From Methylobacterium radiotolerans JCM 2831 (GTDB lineage: Bacteria; Pseudomonadota; Alphaproteobacteria; Rhizobiales; Beijerinckiaceae), in NCBI RefSeq assembly GCF_000019725.1, contig NC_010505.1, positions 5,688,001 to 5,752,000 of the forward strand: 64,000 bases of DNA, written 5' to 3'. Positions 17,282-25,861 of the stretch are shown piece after piece. How positions within the stretch are numbered: the first letter of the stretch is position 1; every line of letters starts with the position of its first letter. The translations under genes were made by a program, and so were the position numbers. The notes under the pieces were generated by a model that searched no databases, had not been told where the DNA came from, and saw only the letters and a program-made list of their open reading frames with translations.

Positions 17282-17419
17282 ATGACCCCCGCCACGCTCC
17301 CGAACGACATCGAGCCCGCCGTCACCCGCACCGGTCCGTCCTTCGCGGCCGCCCTCTGCGGCTTCGTCAGCACCACCGTCGCCACGACGATGCTGCTGAT
17401 GCTGATCGGCACGTTCTGA
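17282..17419 (+). CDS. Small single-span membrane protein
   Basis: A 45-residue peptide, MTPATLPNDI at the start, with one hydrophobic segment (AALCGFVSTTVATTMLLMLIG) forming the C-terminal half. The ATG at 17282 follows AGAAGG at about 13 bases. Small tail-anchored-like proteins of this kind are often missed. No function can be given. Its stop abuts the convergent small gene that ends at 17420. Confidence 0.45.
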   Translation: MTPATLPNDIEPAVTRTGPSFAAALCGFVSTTVATTMLLMLIGTF

Positions 17420-17662
17420 TTACGGCGCGACCGACCAAAACCTCTGGCGGTTGAACAGCATCTCCTGGGAGCCGATCTTCGGGGCCGGCTCCGTCCGTCG
17501 TCCGCAATCGTGCTCGACCGACTTCGTGACGGCCGCCAGCGTCGCGGGCGCCGCCGGTATCAGACCGAGTCGGGACTGAACTTCGGGCTGCCGCGCCGCC
17601 GCGATGGTCAGCACGCAGGCGATCAGGCCGCCGGCAACAGTTCCGAGAACGAAGTTCAACAT
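17420..17662 (-). CDS. Small membrane-anchored hypothetical protein
   Basis: An 80-residue protein. The N-terminal helix (MLNFVLGTVAGGLIACVLTIAAA) looks like a signal anchor, followed by a soluble, slightly basic tail with one Cys. The ATG at 17662 gives a clean hydrophobic start; an in-frame codon at 17719 would add 19 polar residues. No family is recognised. It is convergent with the 45-residue gene and divergent from flaF. Confidence 0.5.
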   Translation of the reverse strand: MLNFVLGTVAGGLIACVLTIAAARQPEVQSRLGLIPAAPATLAAVTKSVEHDCGRRTEPAPKIGSQEMLFNRQRFWSVAP

Positions 17663-17830
17663 CGGGGTCGGGATCCGGGGGCCGGTTTCGTTCGGCCGCA
17701 GAGCGTCGTCGATAACCAACCCGGCGGGATCATGGCGGACGCGGTGCTCACGCGCTTTTAACTCCTGGTCTGCGACAGCTACGCGCTAGCTTGCCTCAGT
17801 GGCAGGCCCGACGACGGGGCTGGACCGCCG

Positions 17831-18202
17831 ATGAACTACGCCGCCAACGCCTACGCCAAGACTTCCCACAGCGCGCTGTCGCCCCGCGAGGCCGAATCCG
17901 CCGTGCTGTTGAAGGCCGCACAGAAGCTCATCGGCGCCAGTCAGGGGCTCGCCAGCGGCGATGCCGGACGCATCAACGAGGCCCTGACGTTCAACCAGCG
18001 GGTCTGGACGCTGCTGACCTCCGAGGCGACGTCCGACGTGAACCCGCTCCCCGCCGACGTGAAGCAGGGCGTCGGCCGCCTGGGCGTGTTCGTGCTCCAG
18101 AGCTGCATCGACACCATGATCGCGCCGACGCCCGAGAAGATCGCCACGCTGGTGTCGATCAACAATCACATCGCCGCCGGTCTTCAGGGCAATCCCGGCT
18201 GA
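17831..18202 (+). CDS. flaF: Flagellar biosynthesis regulator FlaF
   Basis: A 123-residue FlaF protein, needed for flagellin secretion or translation in alphaproteobacteria and working against FlbT. The conserved core NEALTFNQRVWTLLTSEATSDVNPLP lies at about 55-80, followed by LGVFVLQSCIDTM. The N-terminus YAANAYAKTS is typical. The start is the ATG at 17831. It faces flbT with a 15-base gap. In many relatives flaF and flbT run in the same direction beside flagellin; here no flagellin or other flagellar gene is nearby. Confidence 0.92.
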   Translation: MNYAANAYAKTSHSALSPREAESAVLLKAAQKLIGASQGLASGDAGRINEALTFNQRVWTLLTSEATSDVNPLPADVKQGVGRLGVFVLQSCIDTMIAPTPEKIATLVSINNHIAAGLQGNPG

Positions 18203-18217
18203 GGCCGGGCTCTCCCA

Positions 18218-18631
18218 TCAGGGAGCGGCCGCCTGGTCCGGCACGACGGCCTGCGATGCCGAGCCGGCGGCCTCCCACTCGACGAGCTTGCGGCTCAGCT
18301 TGAGCGATCGGTAATACTCGCCGGCCTCGACGGCCTGCGCGATCGCGGCGATCTGCCCGGCCGCGGCCGGCGCCAGCCCGAGCAGGTCGGTGGCTTGCCG
18401 GAAGAACAGGTCGATGCTCTGTGTGGGGTCGTCGGCGAGGTAGATGACCGTCAGCGTCAGGTGGAGACGCTTGCAGGCCGTGTCGGCCTCGCTCTCCGTG
18501 ATGATCTCGCTCTCGCGCAGGAACTTGCACTGCGTCTCGATCAGGAAGGTCGAGCGGCGGTCGCCGTTGCGCAGCAGCGCGCCGTTGATGATCAGCCGCT
18601 CGAACGGCTTGAGTTCCAGACGCAGGGGCAT
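18218..18631 (-). CDS. flbT: Flagellar biosynthesis repressor FlbT
   Basis: A 137-residue FlbT protein, which binds the flagellin mRNA leader and limits its translation in Caulobacter and relatives. Conserved features are the N-terminal LRLELKPFERLIINGALLRNGDRR with FLIETQCKFLRE, and LTLTVIYLAD in the middle. The start is the ATG at 18631 with AAGGAA upstream. It is convergent with flaF, and its promoter side holds a 28-bp palindrome shared with the divergent dehydrogenase gene. Confidence 0.92.
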   Translation of the reverse strand: MPLRLELKPFERLIINGALLRNGDRRSTFLIETQCKFLRESEIITESEADTACKRLHLTLTVIYLADDPTQSIDLFFRQATDLLGLAPAAAGQIAAIAQAVEAGEYYRSLKLSRKLVEWEAAGSASQAVVPDQAAAP

Positions 18632-18664
18632 CGGGTGTTCCTTTCTAGAAGATCCGACGATGTC

Positions 18665-18692
18665 ATTCGCGAACCGTTAACGTTTCGCGAAT
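18665..18692. promoter_or_regulatory. 28-bp near-perfect palindrome between flbT and the XylB-like gene
   Basis: The outer arms ATTCGCGAA (18665-18673) and TTCGCGAAT (18684-18692) are exactly complementary and the centre CGTTAACG is itself a palindrome. Only one symmetric pair of positions (18674 and 18683) fails, so 26 of 28 bases obey dyad symmetry. It lies 33 bases before the flbT start and 89 bases before the dehydrogenase start, a classic place for an operator bound by a dimeric or tetrameric repressor. Confidence 0.65.
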
Positions 18693-18781
18693 CTCAGGCG
18701 GCCCCGCCACCGTTGCGGCGGCCGGCCACCGTGGTAAACTCAGACAAGTTCCGGTCTACCTTAAAACCTCGAGGAGGTCCG

Positions 18782-19558
18782 ATGGCGGCGCAGCCGGATC
18801 AGCGCGCGCGGTATCCGAGCCTCGCCGGCAAGCGCGTCCTCGTGACCGGCGGCGCCTCGGGCATCGGCGCGGGGCTGGTCGAGGCCTTCGTCGGGCAGGG
18901 GGCCCGCGTCCTGTTCTGCGATATCGCGGACGATGCGGCCCGCGCCGTGGTGGCCCGTCTCGGGCCCGGCGCCGCGCACGCCCCGCTCTACCGGCGCTGC
19001 GACCTGACCGATGTCGACGCGGTCCGCGCGCTGGTCGCCGAGGCCGACGCGGCCCTGGGCGGGCTCGACGTCCTGATCAACAATGCCGGCAACGACGACC
19101 GCCACGCCCTCGCGGACGTGACGCCCGCCTACTGGGACGACCGGATGGCGGTGAACCTGCGCCACCTGTTCTTCGCCGCCCAGGCGGCGGTCCCGGCCAT
19201 GCAGCGCGCCGGCGGCGGCGTGATCCTCAACTTCGGATCGATCAGCTGGCATCTCGGGCTCAGGGAGATGCCGCTCTACCAGACCGCCAAGGCGGCGATC
19301 GAGGGGATGACACGCGCCCTGGCCCGCGACCTCGGTCGCGACAACATCCGGGTGGCGACGGTCGTGCCCGGCAACGTTCAGACGCCCCGCCAGGAGCGAT
19401 GGTACACGCCGGAGGGCGAGGCGGAGATCGTCGCCGCGCAATGCCTCGACGGGCGGATCCAGCCGGCCGACGTCGCCGCGCTGGTCCTGTTCCTGGCCTC
19501 GGACGACGCGCGCATGTGCACCGGCCACCCGTACTTCATCGACGCGGGCTGGCGCTGA
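18782..19558 (+). CDS. xylB: SDR-family D-xylose/L-arabinose 1-dehydrogenase, XylB-like
   Basis: A 258-residue short-chain dehydrogenase. The nucleotide site TGGASGIG is at 22-29, NNAG at 100-103, and the catalytic residues are Ser153, Tyr166 and Lys170 (YQTAK). The long matches YPSLAGKRV, RRCDLTDVDA, NNAGNDDRH, FGSISWHLGL, VVPGNV, RWYTPEGEAEIVAAQCL and CTGHPYFIDAGWR closely follow Caulobacter crescentus XylB, which oxidises D-xylose to xylonolactone with NAD. I recall that sequence from memory, so sugar specificity should be treated as likely rather than proven. AGGAGG lies just before the ATG at 18782. SMP-30 lactonases elsewhere in the window could take the next step. Confidence 0.85.
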   Translation: MAAQPDQRARYPSLAGKRVLVTGGASGIGAGLVEAFVGQGARVLFCDIADDAARAVVARLGPGAAHAPLYRRCDLTDVDAVRALVAEADAALGGLDVLINNAGNDDRHALADVTPAYWDDRMAVNLRHLFFAAQAAVPAMQRAGGGVILNFGSISWHLGLREMPLYQTAKAAIEGMTRALARDLGRDNIRVATVVPGNVQTPRQERWYTPEGEAEIVAAQCLDGRIQPADVAALVLFLASDDARMCTGHPYFIDAGWR

Positions 19559-19582
19559 ACCGAAGACGCGCAGGGGCCTGGC

Positions 19583-19615
19583 CGGGCTGAGCGCGCGGGA
19601 CCGCGCTCCGGCCCG
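19583..19615. terminator. Hairpin between convergent genes
   Basis: GAGCGCG / CGCGCTC (19589-19595, 19602-19608) form a 7-bp stem, extended by CGGGC / GCCCG outside a small asymmetric loop. It sits between the XylB-like gene (stop 19558) and the small secreted gene read from the other strand (stop 19631). There is no T tract. It is probably a shared, bidirectional end signal. Confidence 0.4.
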
Positions 19616-19630
19616 ACGCGCTCGCGTGCC

Positions 19631-19861
19631 TCAGTCGCAGCTCTCTTTCTTCACGGTCTTCGTATCGCCCATGTCGTTCTCCTTGCGCACCGTCTTGGTG
19701 ACGCAGCCGTCGCCGTGGTCATGGACGGTCACGGACTTCGACTCGCTCGCCGGGCGATCGACGACGACGGCCGGTCGGTCGCGCTCGATGACGGTGGTTT
19801 GGGCCTGTGCGGCAGCGCCGAGGCTCAACAGGGCGGCGGTCGCGAGCAAGGTCATGCGCAT
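19631..19861 (-). CDS. Small secreted protein
   Basis: A 76-residue protein with a clear signal peptide (MRMTLLATAALLSLGAAAQA, cleavage before QTT). The short, charged mature part contains TVIERDRPAVVVDRP, a DHGDGCVTKTVRKEN segment, and the end TVKKESCD. Two Cys may pair. Similar small exported proteins with repeated TKTV(R/K)KE segments occur in Methylobacterium-like genomes, but I know no function. The ATG at 19861 or the ATG at 19855 could start it. Confidence 0.6.
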   Translation of the reverse strand: MRMTLLATAALLSLGAAAQAQTTVIERDRPAVVVDRPASESKSVTVHDHGDGCVTKTVRKENDMGDTKTVKKESCD

Positions 19862-20076
19862 GCTGAAACTCCAATACCGATTTCGGTAGCGGGTAACGGC
19901 AATGCCAGCTTGGGCGTTCCGCGGATTGTGGCGTCCCGAGGCGGGCCGAACCCGTAAAAAACTCGGCTCGGCCCGCGCGCCGTTCGGCTGACGGGCAGCC
20001 GGAGCGACGGCGCCAATGACCGCGGAAGCCGACCCGTTGCAACCCCGGTGGACTACGTGCGCGGCGCGGCCGGTTC

Positions 20077-20328
20077 TCAGCCGCCCGTCATCGGCGGGAA
20101 GAAGGCGATCTCGCGGGCACCCGCGATCGGCGCGTCCGGCTTGACATGGGCCCGGTCGATCGCGGCGCGGACGACGCCCGGATCCTCGAAGGCGTAGGCG
20201 TACTCCTCGCCGCGGCCGCGGAGCCACCCGACCAGATCGGCGACGGTGGCGACCTCCGGCGGCGGCGCCAGCTCCTCCTCGGAGCGGCCGATCCGCTCGC
20301 GGACCCAGGCGAAATAGACGAGCTTCAT
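20077..20328 (-). CDS. moaD: Molybdopterin synthase sulfur-carrier subunit MoaD
   Basis: An 83-residue ubiquitin-like protein. It ends FFPPMTGG; the C-terminal Gly-Gly is adenylylated and thiocarboxylated to give sulfur to the molybdopterin dithiolene. The start MKLVYFAWVRERIG is typical of the family. It lies 54 bases after pgsA in the same direction, and uvrC-pgsA-moaD is a common alphaproteobacterial order. MoaE is not in the window. The ATG at 20328 is the only sensible start. Confidence 0.93.
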   Translation of the reverse strand: MKLVYFAWVRERIGRSEEELAPPPEVATVADLVGWLRGRGEEYAYAFEDPGVVRAAIDRAHVKPDAPIAGAREIAFFPPMTGG

Positions 20329-20382
20329 CGCATCACCGTACCGGAGACAGGGCAGGGACCGCGCGTCCCGGAGGCGGATCCG

Positions 20383-20982
20383 TCAGCGCGGATCGTCGAT
20401 GACGTGCTTGATCCCGGCCCGCATGTAGTCCCAGCCGGTCCACAGCGTGAGCGCGGCGGCGAGCCACAGGAGCGTCAGGCCGATCGCCTCGGTTCCCGGG
20501 AGCACCGTCTCGCCCGCCGGGCCGGCCACCAGGAAGCCGAGCGCCAGGAGCTGCACGGTGGTCTTCCACTTGGCGATCCGACTGACCGGCACGCCGACCT
20601 TCAGCTCCGCCAGATACTCGCGCAGGCCGGAGACCAGCACCTCGCGGCACAGGATCACGATCGCCGCCCAGATGTTCGAGCCGACGATGGTGTGGTCCGC
20701 CGCCAGCATCAGCAGGCAGGCCGAGACGAGGAGCTTGTCGGCGATCGGATCGAGCATCCGGCCGAGCGCCGAGCTCTGGTGGTAGGTGCGGGCGACGTAG
20801 CCGTCGAGATAGTCGGTGATCGCGGCCGCGACGAACACCCCCAGCGCCGTCCACCGCGCCGTGTGGGATTCGGGCCAGAACAGCAGCGCGACCATCACCG
20901 GCACGGCAACGAGGCGCCCGTAGGTCAGGCAATTCGCGAGCGTCCAGGCCGGCGACCGTCGTCGGGGAAGGACGGCGTTCAT
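20383..20982 (-). CDS. pgsA: CDP-diacylglycerol-glycerol-3-phosphate 3-phosphatidyltransferase
   Basis: An inner-membrane CDP-alcohol phosphotransferase making phosphatidylglycerol phosphate, committing lipid to phosphatidylglycerol. The family signature D-x2-D-G-x2-A-R-x8-G-x3-D-x3-D is complete in TDYLDGYVARTYHQSSALGRMLDPIADK. About five helices are seen. I chose the ATG at 20982 (MNAVLP, 199 residues) because the first helix then starts soon after, as in PgsA. In-frame ATGs at 21042 and 21069 would add 20 or 29 mostly acidic residues, the latter overlapping uvrC. It lies between uvrC and moaD. Confidence 0.92.
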   Translation of the reverse strand: MNAVLPRRRSPAWTLANCLTYGRLVAVPVMVALLFWPESHTARWTALGVFVAAAITDYLDGYVARTYHQSSALGRMLDPIADKLLVSACLLMLAADHTIVGSNIWAAIVILCREVLVSGLREYLAELKVGVPVSRIAKWKTTVQLLALGFLVAGPAGETVLPGTEAIGLTLLWLAAALTLWTGWDYMRAGIKHVIDDPR

Positions 20983-21055
20983 CGCAGGGGTGAAATCAGA
21001 GCGGGGCCCGGGCGTCAACGCCTCTGAGTCTGCCTCGGCCATCGCGGCCGGGTTC

Positions 21056-23122
21056 TCAGGCGCCGGCATGGAAGAAGTCGTAGACCGCCCGCGCTGTGGC
21101 GGCGTTCACGCCCGGGGTCCTGGCCAGATCCTCGAAGGCGGCGCGCTGGATCGCCTTCACGGTCCCGAAATGGTGCAGGAGCGCGCGCTTGCGGCTCGGG
21201 CCGATGCCGGCGATCTCGTCCAAGGGATTCTTCACCATCTCTCGCTTCCGCTTGGCCCGATGGCTGCCGATGGCGAAGCGGTGCGCCTCGTCGCGGAGCC
21301 GCTGCACGAAGTAGAGCGTCGGGTCGCGCGGCGGAAGCTTGAAGGGGGGGCGGCCGGGCACGAAAAACGTCTCGCGGCCGGCATCGCGGTCGCGGCCCTT
21401 GGCGACGCCGACCAGGGGAACGCCCGCCACGCCGACCTCCTCCAGCGCCGCCCGCGCGGCCTCGAGCTGGCCCTTGCCGCCGTCGATCAGCACGAGATCC
21501 GGCCAGGCCGGGAACGCATCGCTCTCCTCCGCCGGCGCGGGCACCGGCTCCGGCACGTCGCCCTCGCCCGCGGACGCGGCCGCCTCGCGCTCGGTGCGCG
21601 GCGCCTCTTTCACGAGCCGCTTGAAGCGCCGCTGCAGCACCTCGCGCATCATGCCGTAATCGTCGCCGGGCGTGAGATCCTCGGACTTGATGTTGAACGT
21701 GCGGTAATGCGCCTTCATGAAGCCCGTCGGGCCGGCGACGATCATGCCGCCGACCGCGTTCGTGCCCATGATGTGCGAGTTGTCGTAGACCTCGATCCGG
21801 CGGGGTGCGCCGTCGAGCCCGAAGGCCTGGCCGAGCGCCGCGAGCAGCTTGCCCTGCGAGGCCGTGTCGGCGAGGCGCCGGGCCAGCGCCTCCTTGGCGT
21901 TGCGCTGGGCGTAGTCGACGAGGTTCTTCCGCTCGCCGCGGCTCGGCCGGTGGATCTCGACGCGGTACTCCACCCGGCTCGACAGGGCCGCCGCCACCAG
22001 CTCCGCGTCCTCGATCGCGTGGCTCGTCAGCACCGTCCGGGGCGCGGGCTTGTCGTCGTAGAACTGGCCGATGAACGAGCCCAGCACCTCGTCGGGCGTC
22101 ATGGTCCGGTCGGCCTTCGGGAAATAGGCGCGGTTGCCCCAGTTCTGGAAGTTCCGGAAGAAGAACACCTCGATGCAGAACTGGCCGGCCTGCTCGTCGA
22201 GGGCGAACACATCCGCCTCTTCCACACCCTGGGTGTTGACCCCCTGCACCCCCTGGATCGCCGACAGGGCTGCGATGCGGTCGCGGAACCGGGCGGCACG
22301 CTCGAACTCCATCGCCTCGGACGCCGCCTGCATCTCGGCGCGCATGCGGTCCTTCACGGCGTTCGACTTGCCCGCGAGGAACGCCCGCGCGGAATCCGCC
22401 ATCGCGGCGTAGTCCTCGGGCCCGATCTCGTTCGTGCAAGGGCCGGAGCAGCGCTTGATCTGGTAGAGCAGGCAGGGCCGGGTGCGGTTCTCGTAGTAGC
22501 TGTCGGTGCAGGTGCGCAGCAGGAAGGCGCGCTGCAGCGCGTTCACCGTCCGGTTCACCGCCCAGACGCTGGCGAAGGGGCCGTAATAGTTGCCCTTCCG
22601 GCGCCGGGCCCCCCGGTGCTTGACGATCTGCGGGGCGGGGCCGTCGTCGGTGACCAGGATGTAGGGGAACGACTTGTCGTCCCGCATCAGCACGTTGAAG
22701 CGGGGCTTCAGCTGCTTGATGAGGTTGGCCTCGAGGAGGAGCGCCTCGGTCTCGGTCGCGGTGGTGACGAACTCCATCGCCGCCGTCTGCGAGATCATCC
22801 GGGCGATGCGGTTCGAGTGCGCCTGGCCCCGCGCGTACGAGCCGACCCGCGCTTTCAGGTTCTTGGCCTTGCCGACGTAGAGGACGTCGCCGCGATGGTC
22901 GAACATCCGGTAGACGCCGGGCGACGACGGCAGGGTCGACCAGAACCGGCGGATCACCTCCGTGCCAGCCTGGACGGCGCCCGGCTCGAAATCGAAGTCG
23001 ATCTCCGGCGTCTCCGTGTCGGGGAGTTCGGCTTCCGGCTCGTCGACGGTCTCGTCCCGCTCGGCGTCGCGGCCGTCGTCGAAGGTGTCGGGGGGCAGGT
23101 CTGAGAGGGCTCTGCGGCTCAT
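21056..23122 (-). CDS. uvrC: Excinuclease ABC subunit UvrC
   Basis: A 688-residue nucleotide-excision-repair endonuclease that cuts both sides of a lesion after UvrAB loading. It has, in order, a GIY-YIG nuclease domain ([28 protein letters not shown]), a Cys cluster region ([15 protein letters not shown]), a UVR motif ([17 protein letters not shown]), an RNase H-like endonuclease half with [10 protein letters not shown] and [10 protein letters not shown], and a C-terminal helix-hairpin-helix ([13 protein letters not shown]). An unusual extra 45 acidic residues precede the first domain, and another acidic insert of about 30 residues lies near [13 protein letters not shown]. The start is the ATG at 23122. 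Confidence 0.97.
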   Translation of the reverse strand: MSRRALSDLPPDTFDDGRDAERDETVDEPEAELPDTETPEIDFDFEPGAVQAGTEVIRRFWSTLPSSPGVYRMFDHRGDVLYVGKAKNLKARVGSYARGQAHSNRIARMISQTAAMEFVTTATETEALLLEANLIKQLKPRFNVLMRDDKSFPYILVTDDGPAPQIVKHRGARRRKGNYYGPFASVWAVNRTVNALQRAFLLRTCTDSYYENRTRPCLLYQIKRCSGPCTNEIGPEDYAAMADSARAFLAGKSNAVKDRMRAEMQAASEAMEFERAARFRDRIAALSAIQGVQGVNTQGVEEADVFALDEQAGQFCIEVFFFRNFQNWGNRAYFPKADRTMTPDEVLGSFIGQFYDDKPAPRTVLTSHAIEDAELVAAALSSRVEYRVEIHRPSRGERKNLVDYAQRNAKEALARRLADTASQGKLLAALGQAFGLDGAPRRIEVYDNSHIMGTNAVGGMIVAGPTGFMKAHYRTFNIKSEDLTPGDDYGMMREVLQRRFKRLVKEAPRTEREAAASAGEGDVPEPVPAPAEESDAFPAWPDLVLIDGGKGQLEAARAALEEVGVAGVPLVGVAKGRDRDAGRETFFVPGRPPFKLPPRDPTLYFVQRLRDEAHRFAIGSHRAKRKREMVKNPLDEIAGIGPSRKRALLHHFGTVKAIQRAAFEDLARTPGVNAATARAVYDFFHAGA

Positions 23123-23196
23123 ACCGCAGATCTAAGCGCTCCGGACCGCCAGGGGGACGGGGGCGGCGACAAAAATCGCGCGCCCGGTCCGATCAA

Positions 23197-23913
23197 TCAG
23201 TCGAACAGCGAGTCGATGTCGCTCTGATCCACGTGACCGACGTCGTGGTCGAGCTTCGGCCCGTTGAGGAGCGAGCTCTCGTCGTCCAGGGAGGTCGGCA
23301 CCGGCATGACGGTGATGAGTTCCTTGAAGCTGTCGAGCTCCGACCACGTGGCGATCAGCCGGTCGAGATGCTCCTCGATGAACTTCATCACGCCGACGAT
23401 CTTGGTGATCCGCTGGCCGGTCAGGTCCTGGAAGTTGCAGGCCTCGTAGGCGGTGATCACGCGCTCGAGGATCACGTCGACGTGCGGCTTCATGCCGGGC
23501 GGCAGCGTCGCGGCGTTGAGCATGCCGGCGTGGCTCTCGATCTCCTCGACCGCGCCGAGGAGCTGCGTGGTGGCGCGCTCCGTGGAGTCGACCACCGCGT
23601 CGAGCTCGTCGGCCGCCCGGCGCATGCCCTTGCCGGTATTCTCGGTCCGGTGAAGCGTCGCCAGCTCCGACTTGGTGCGGGTGATCGCCTCCTTCATCAC
23701 GTCGAGTTCGGTGCGCATCGCCAGCGCCTCGTGCAGCTCGCGCCGGCACGACTCGATGGTCTCGCTCGCGCTCATCTGCGTGACGCGGCGCAAGTCCTGG
23801 ATGGCGTTGAAGATCTCCTCCAGGCGCTCGCTCGAGGCGGACGCCCCCGGCCCGGGAGGGGGAGCCGCGGGAAGCCCGAGACTGTCTTCGATGCGATAGC
23901 GCTTCTGGGTCAT
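23197..23913 (-). CDS. cheZ: Chemotaxis phosphatase CheZ-like protein
   Basis: A 238-residue helical protein of the CheZ family, which dephosphorylates CheY-P. The central four-helix part ends in YEACNFQDLTGQRITKIVGVMKFIEEHL, the conserved CheZ segment (Gln in the FQDLTGQ motif is the catalytic residue in E. coli). The C-terminus DQSDIDSLFD resembles the CheY-binding tail. The start is the ATG at 23913. No other chemotaxis gene is near; it sits alone between uvrC and the L,D-transpeptidase. Confidence 0.87.
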   Translation of the reverse strand: MTQKRYRIEDSLGLPAAPPPGPGASASSERLEEIFNAIQDLRRVTQMSASETIESCRRELHEALAMRTELDVMKEAITRTKSELATLHRTENTGKGMRRAADELDAVVDSTERATTQLLGAVEEIESHAGMLNAATLPPGMKPHVDVILERVITAYEACNFQDLTGQRITKIVGVMKFIEEHLDRLIATWSELDSFKELITVMPVPTSLDDESSLLNGPKLDHDVGHVDQSDIDSLFD

Positions 23914-24190
23914 CGTCCGGGCGTGAGCGTTCGGGTTCCGTCGCCGAGACTGTCTACCATAACGGTTAGCGGACTGTGACTGCCGAGCTTCTTCCGGCGG
24001 GCTCCGCCCGCTCCGGGGTGAGGCCGGGCGGTGCCGCCAAGCTTAACCGCCGATTCACGCTGGCGGCGACGGGCCGGGGAGAGGCCGGGCCGCGGAGACG
24101 ATTCACCACGTTCGTTCACCCGATTCGGTAAAATGTGACGGGATCGTTCGCGGGCCGGGAGCAGGGGCTCCGGCTCGGGAGCATGCGGCG

Positions 24191-25000
24191 ATGCGGCGTT
24201 CAGTCCGTCTGGGAATGGGGGTGGCTGCGGCCGCGTTCGTGCTGTGCGGCCCCGCCCGGGCGCAGCAGGCGCGCTACGCCGAGGGCGGCTACGGCGGCGG
24301 CCTCATCGAGTACCTCGTCACCGGCAGCGCCGGCGGCGCCGGGCGCGGCTGGCCGCAGCGCGCCGCGCCGCAGCAGCGGGTCGCCGCCTATTCCGGCGAG
24401 CTGGTGCCGGTCGAGCCGGAGCCTGCCCAAGCTTACGGGCAGGCGTACGGGCAGGCGTACGGGCAGCCCTACAGTGCCCCGCAGCCCTACGGCGCGCCGC
24501 CCGCGGCCGCCTCCGGTGCGCCCCAGGCGGATCCGGGGCGGATCGGCCGCGCAGTCCCGCCCGAGTATCAGCGCCAGGAAGTCGCCTTCGCGGGGCGGCA
24601 GAAGCCCGGCACGATCGTGATCGACACCGCCGGCAAGCATCTCTACCTCGTGCAGGCGGGGCAGCGCGCGCTGCGCTACGGGATCGGCGTCGGCCGCCCC
24701 GGCTTCGCCTGGAGCGGTCTCAAGACGGTCAGCCGCAAGGCGGAGTGGCCGGACTGGACGCCGCCGGCCGAGATGCTCGCCCGTCGTCCCGATCTGCCGC
24801 GCCACATGGCCGGCGGCCCGGAGAACCCGCTGGGCGCCCGCGCCCTCTACCTCGGCTCGTCGCTCTACCGCATCCACGGGACGAACGAGCCCAACACGAT
24901 CGGGCAGTCGGTCTCGTCGGGCTGCATTCGGATGATGAACGACGACGTCATCGACCTCTACGACCGCGTGCCGGTCGGAACCCGGGTCGAGGTCCTCTGA
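24191..25000 (+). CDS. L,D-transpeptidase (YkuD domain)
   Basis: A 269-residue exported protein that cross-links peptidoglycan (3-3) or attaches proteins to it. A signal peptide (1-25, cleavage after ARA) is followed by a Gly/Ala/Pro/Gln-rich linker (30-125) with three AYGQ repeats. The YkuD domain is at 140-269, with His229 and Asn232 (RIHGTN) and the catalytic Cys245 in SSGCIRM. The three 12-base repeat units at about 24430-24467 encode the AYGQ repeats. It starts at the ATG at 24191. Confidence 0.9.
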   Translation: MRRSVRLGMGVAAAAFVLCGPARAQQARYAEGGYGGGLIEYLVTGSAGGAGRGWPQRAAPQQRVAAYSGELVPVEPEPAQAYGQAYGQAYGQPYSAPQPYGAPPAAASGAPQADPGRIGRAVPPEYQRQEVAFAGRQKPGTIVIDTAGKHLYLVQAGQRALRYGIGVGRPGFAWSGLKTVSRKAEWPDWTPPAEMLARRPDLPRHMAGGPENPLGARALYLGSSLYRIHGTNEPNTIGQSVSSGCIRMMNDDVIDLYDRVPVGTRVEVL

Positions 25001-25045
25001 GCGCCCGACGCGCGCGCCGTCGCGGATCGAACCCGCCGATACGGA

Positions 25046-25080
25046 GAAGGCCCGGCCGCGCCTGACGCGACCGGGCCTTC
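25046..25080. terminator. Bidirectional terminator hairpin
   Basis: GAAGGCCCGG (25046-25055) and CCGGGCCTTC (25071-25080) are perfectly complementary over 10 bp, with a further CGCG / CGCG pairing inside the loop. It lies between the stop of the L,D-transpeptidase gene and the stop of the convergent DUF2076 gene. The ends are purine- and pyrimidine-rich but there is no long T tract. Confidence 0.65.
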
Positions 25081-25099
25081 CGCTCGATGTCAGCGCCGA

Positions 25100-25861
25100 T
25101 CAGGTCCAGTCGCTGTCGTCGCCGCCGCCGAGGTCGCCGCCGAAATCACCGCCCGGATCGCTGTAGCCGGCGTCCTGGAACCCGCCCAGGTCGCTGCCGC
25201 TGTTGTCGAGGGCCGAGCCGAGATCCTGGTTGCCGCCGTCGCCGTAGTAGTTGTTGACGATGGTCTCGCCCCCACCGCCGCCGAGGCCGGCCGCCGCGGC
25301 GCTGCCGAGGCTCGAATGGCCGCCCGCGAAGGCGTTCGACAGGGCGCTGCCGAGGAGCATGCCGCCCGCCGCGCCGGCCGCCATGGGCAGCGCCGTCGCC
25401 ATGAAGCCGCCGCCGCGCGCCGGGGCCTGGGGCTGGCCGCCCCACGGGCCGCCCTGCTGCTGCGGGTAGCCGCCCTGCTGCGGGTAGCCTTGCTGCGGGT
25501 AACCCTGCGGCGCGCCGCCCTGGTTGCCCCAGGGCTGGCCACCCGGACGCGGCTGCCCGTAGCCGGGCTGCGGCTCCTGGCGCTGCTGGCTGCCGCCGCC
25601 GAAGATACTCGACAGGAAGCCGCCGCCCCCGGAGGGCTGGGCCGAGGCCGCCTGGCTGCGGGCCTGCTCCAGCTGCTGGTTCAGGCTCTTGATCGCCTCT
25701 TCCTGCACGTAGATCAGCTGCGCCATCGCGTAGGGTGCGTAGGGCTGCGCGCGGAGCTTGTCGGCGATGAAGCGCTCCGCCTCCGCGTCGCGGGGCTGGG
25801 TCTGCGCCTGCTCCAGCCGCTGGAAGATTCCCGAAATGACGTCGCGTTCTTCGCTGTTCAT
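25100..25861 (-). CDS. DUF2076 domain-containing protein
   Basis: A 253-residue protein. The N-terminal ~80 residues match the DUF2076 pattern: MNSEERDVISGIFQRLEQ, DAEAERFIADKLRAQPYAPYAMAQLIYVQEEAIKSLNQQLEQ. Then comes low-complexity sequence with PQQGYPQQGGYPQQQ repeats, an Ala/Gly hydrophobic stretch (ATALPMAAGAAGGMLLGSAL), and a Gly/Asp-rich end. The family is membrane-linked and its role is unknown (a ligand-binding SH3-like role has been suggested). The ATG at 25861 follows a perfect AGGAGGA; an in-frame codon at 25885 is not needed. Confidence 0.85.
   Translation of the reverse strand: MNSEERDVISGIFQRLEQAQTQPRDAEAERFIADKLRAQPYAPYAMAQLIYVQEEAIKSLNQQLEQARSQAASAQPSGGGGFLSSIFGGGSQQRQEPQPGYGQPRPGGQPWGNQGGAPQGYPQQGYPQQGGYPQQQGGPWGGQPQAPARGGGFMATALPMAAGAAGGMLLGSALSNAFAGGHSSLGSAAAAGLGGGGGETIVNNYYGDGGNQDLGSALDNSGSDLGGFQDAGYSDPGGDFGGDLGGGDDSDWT

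Noticed and set aside
20990..23104. Open frame of about 700 codons on the plus strand opposite uvrC
   Set aside because: Antisense shadow with biased composition; uvrC motifs on the other strand are complete.
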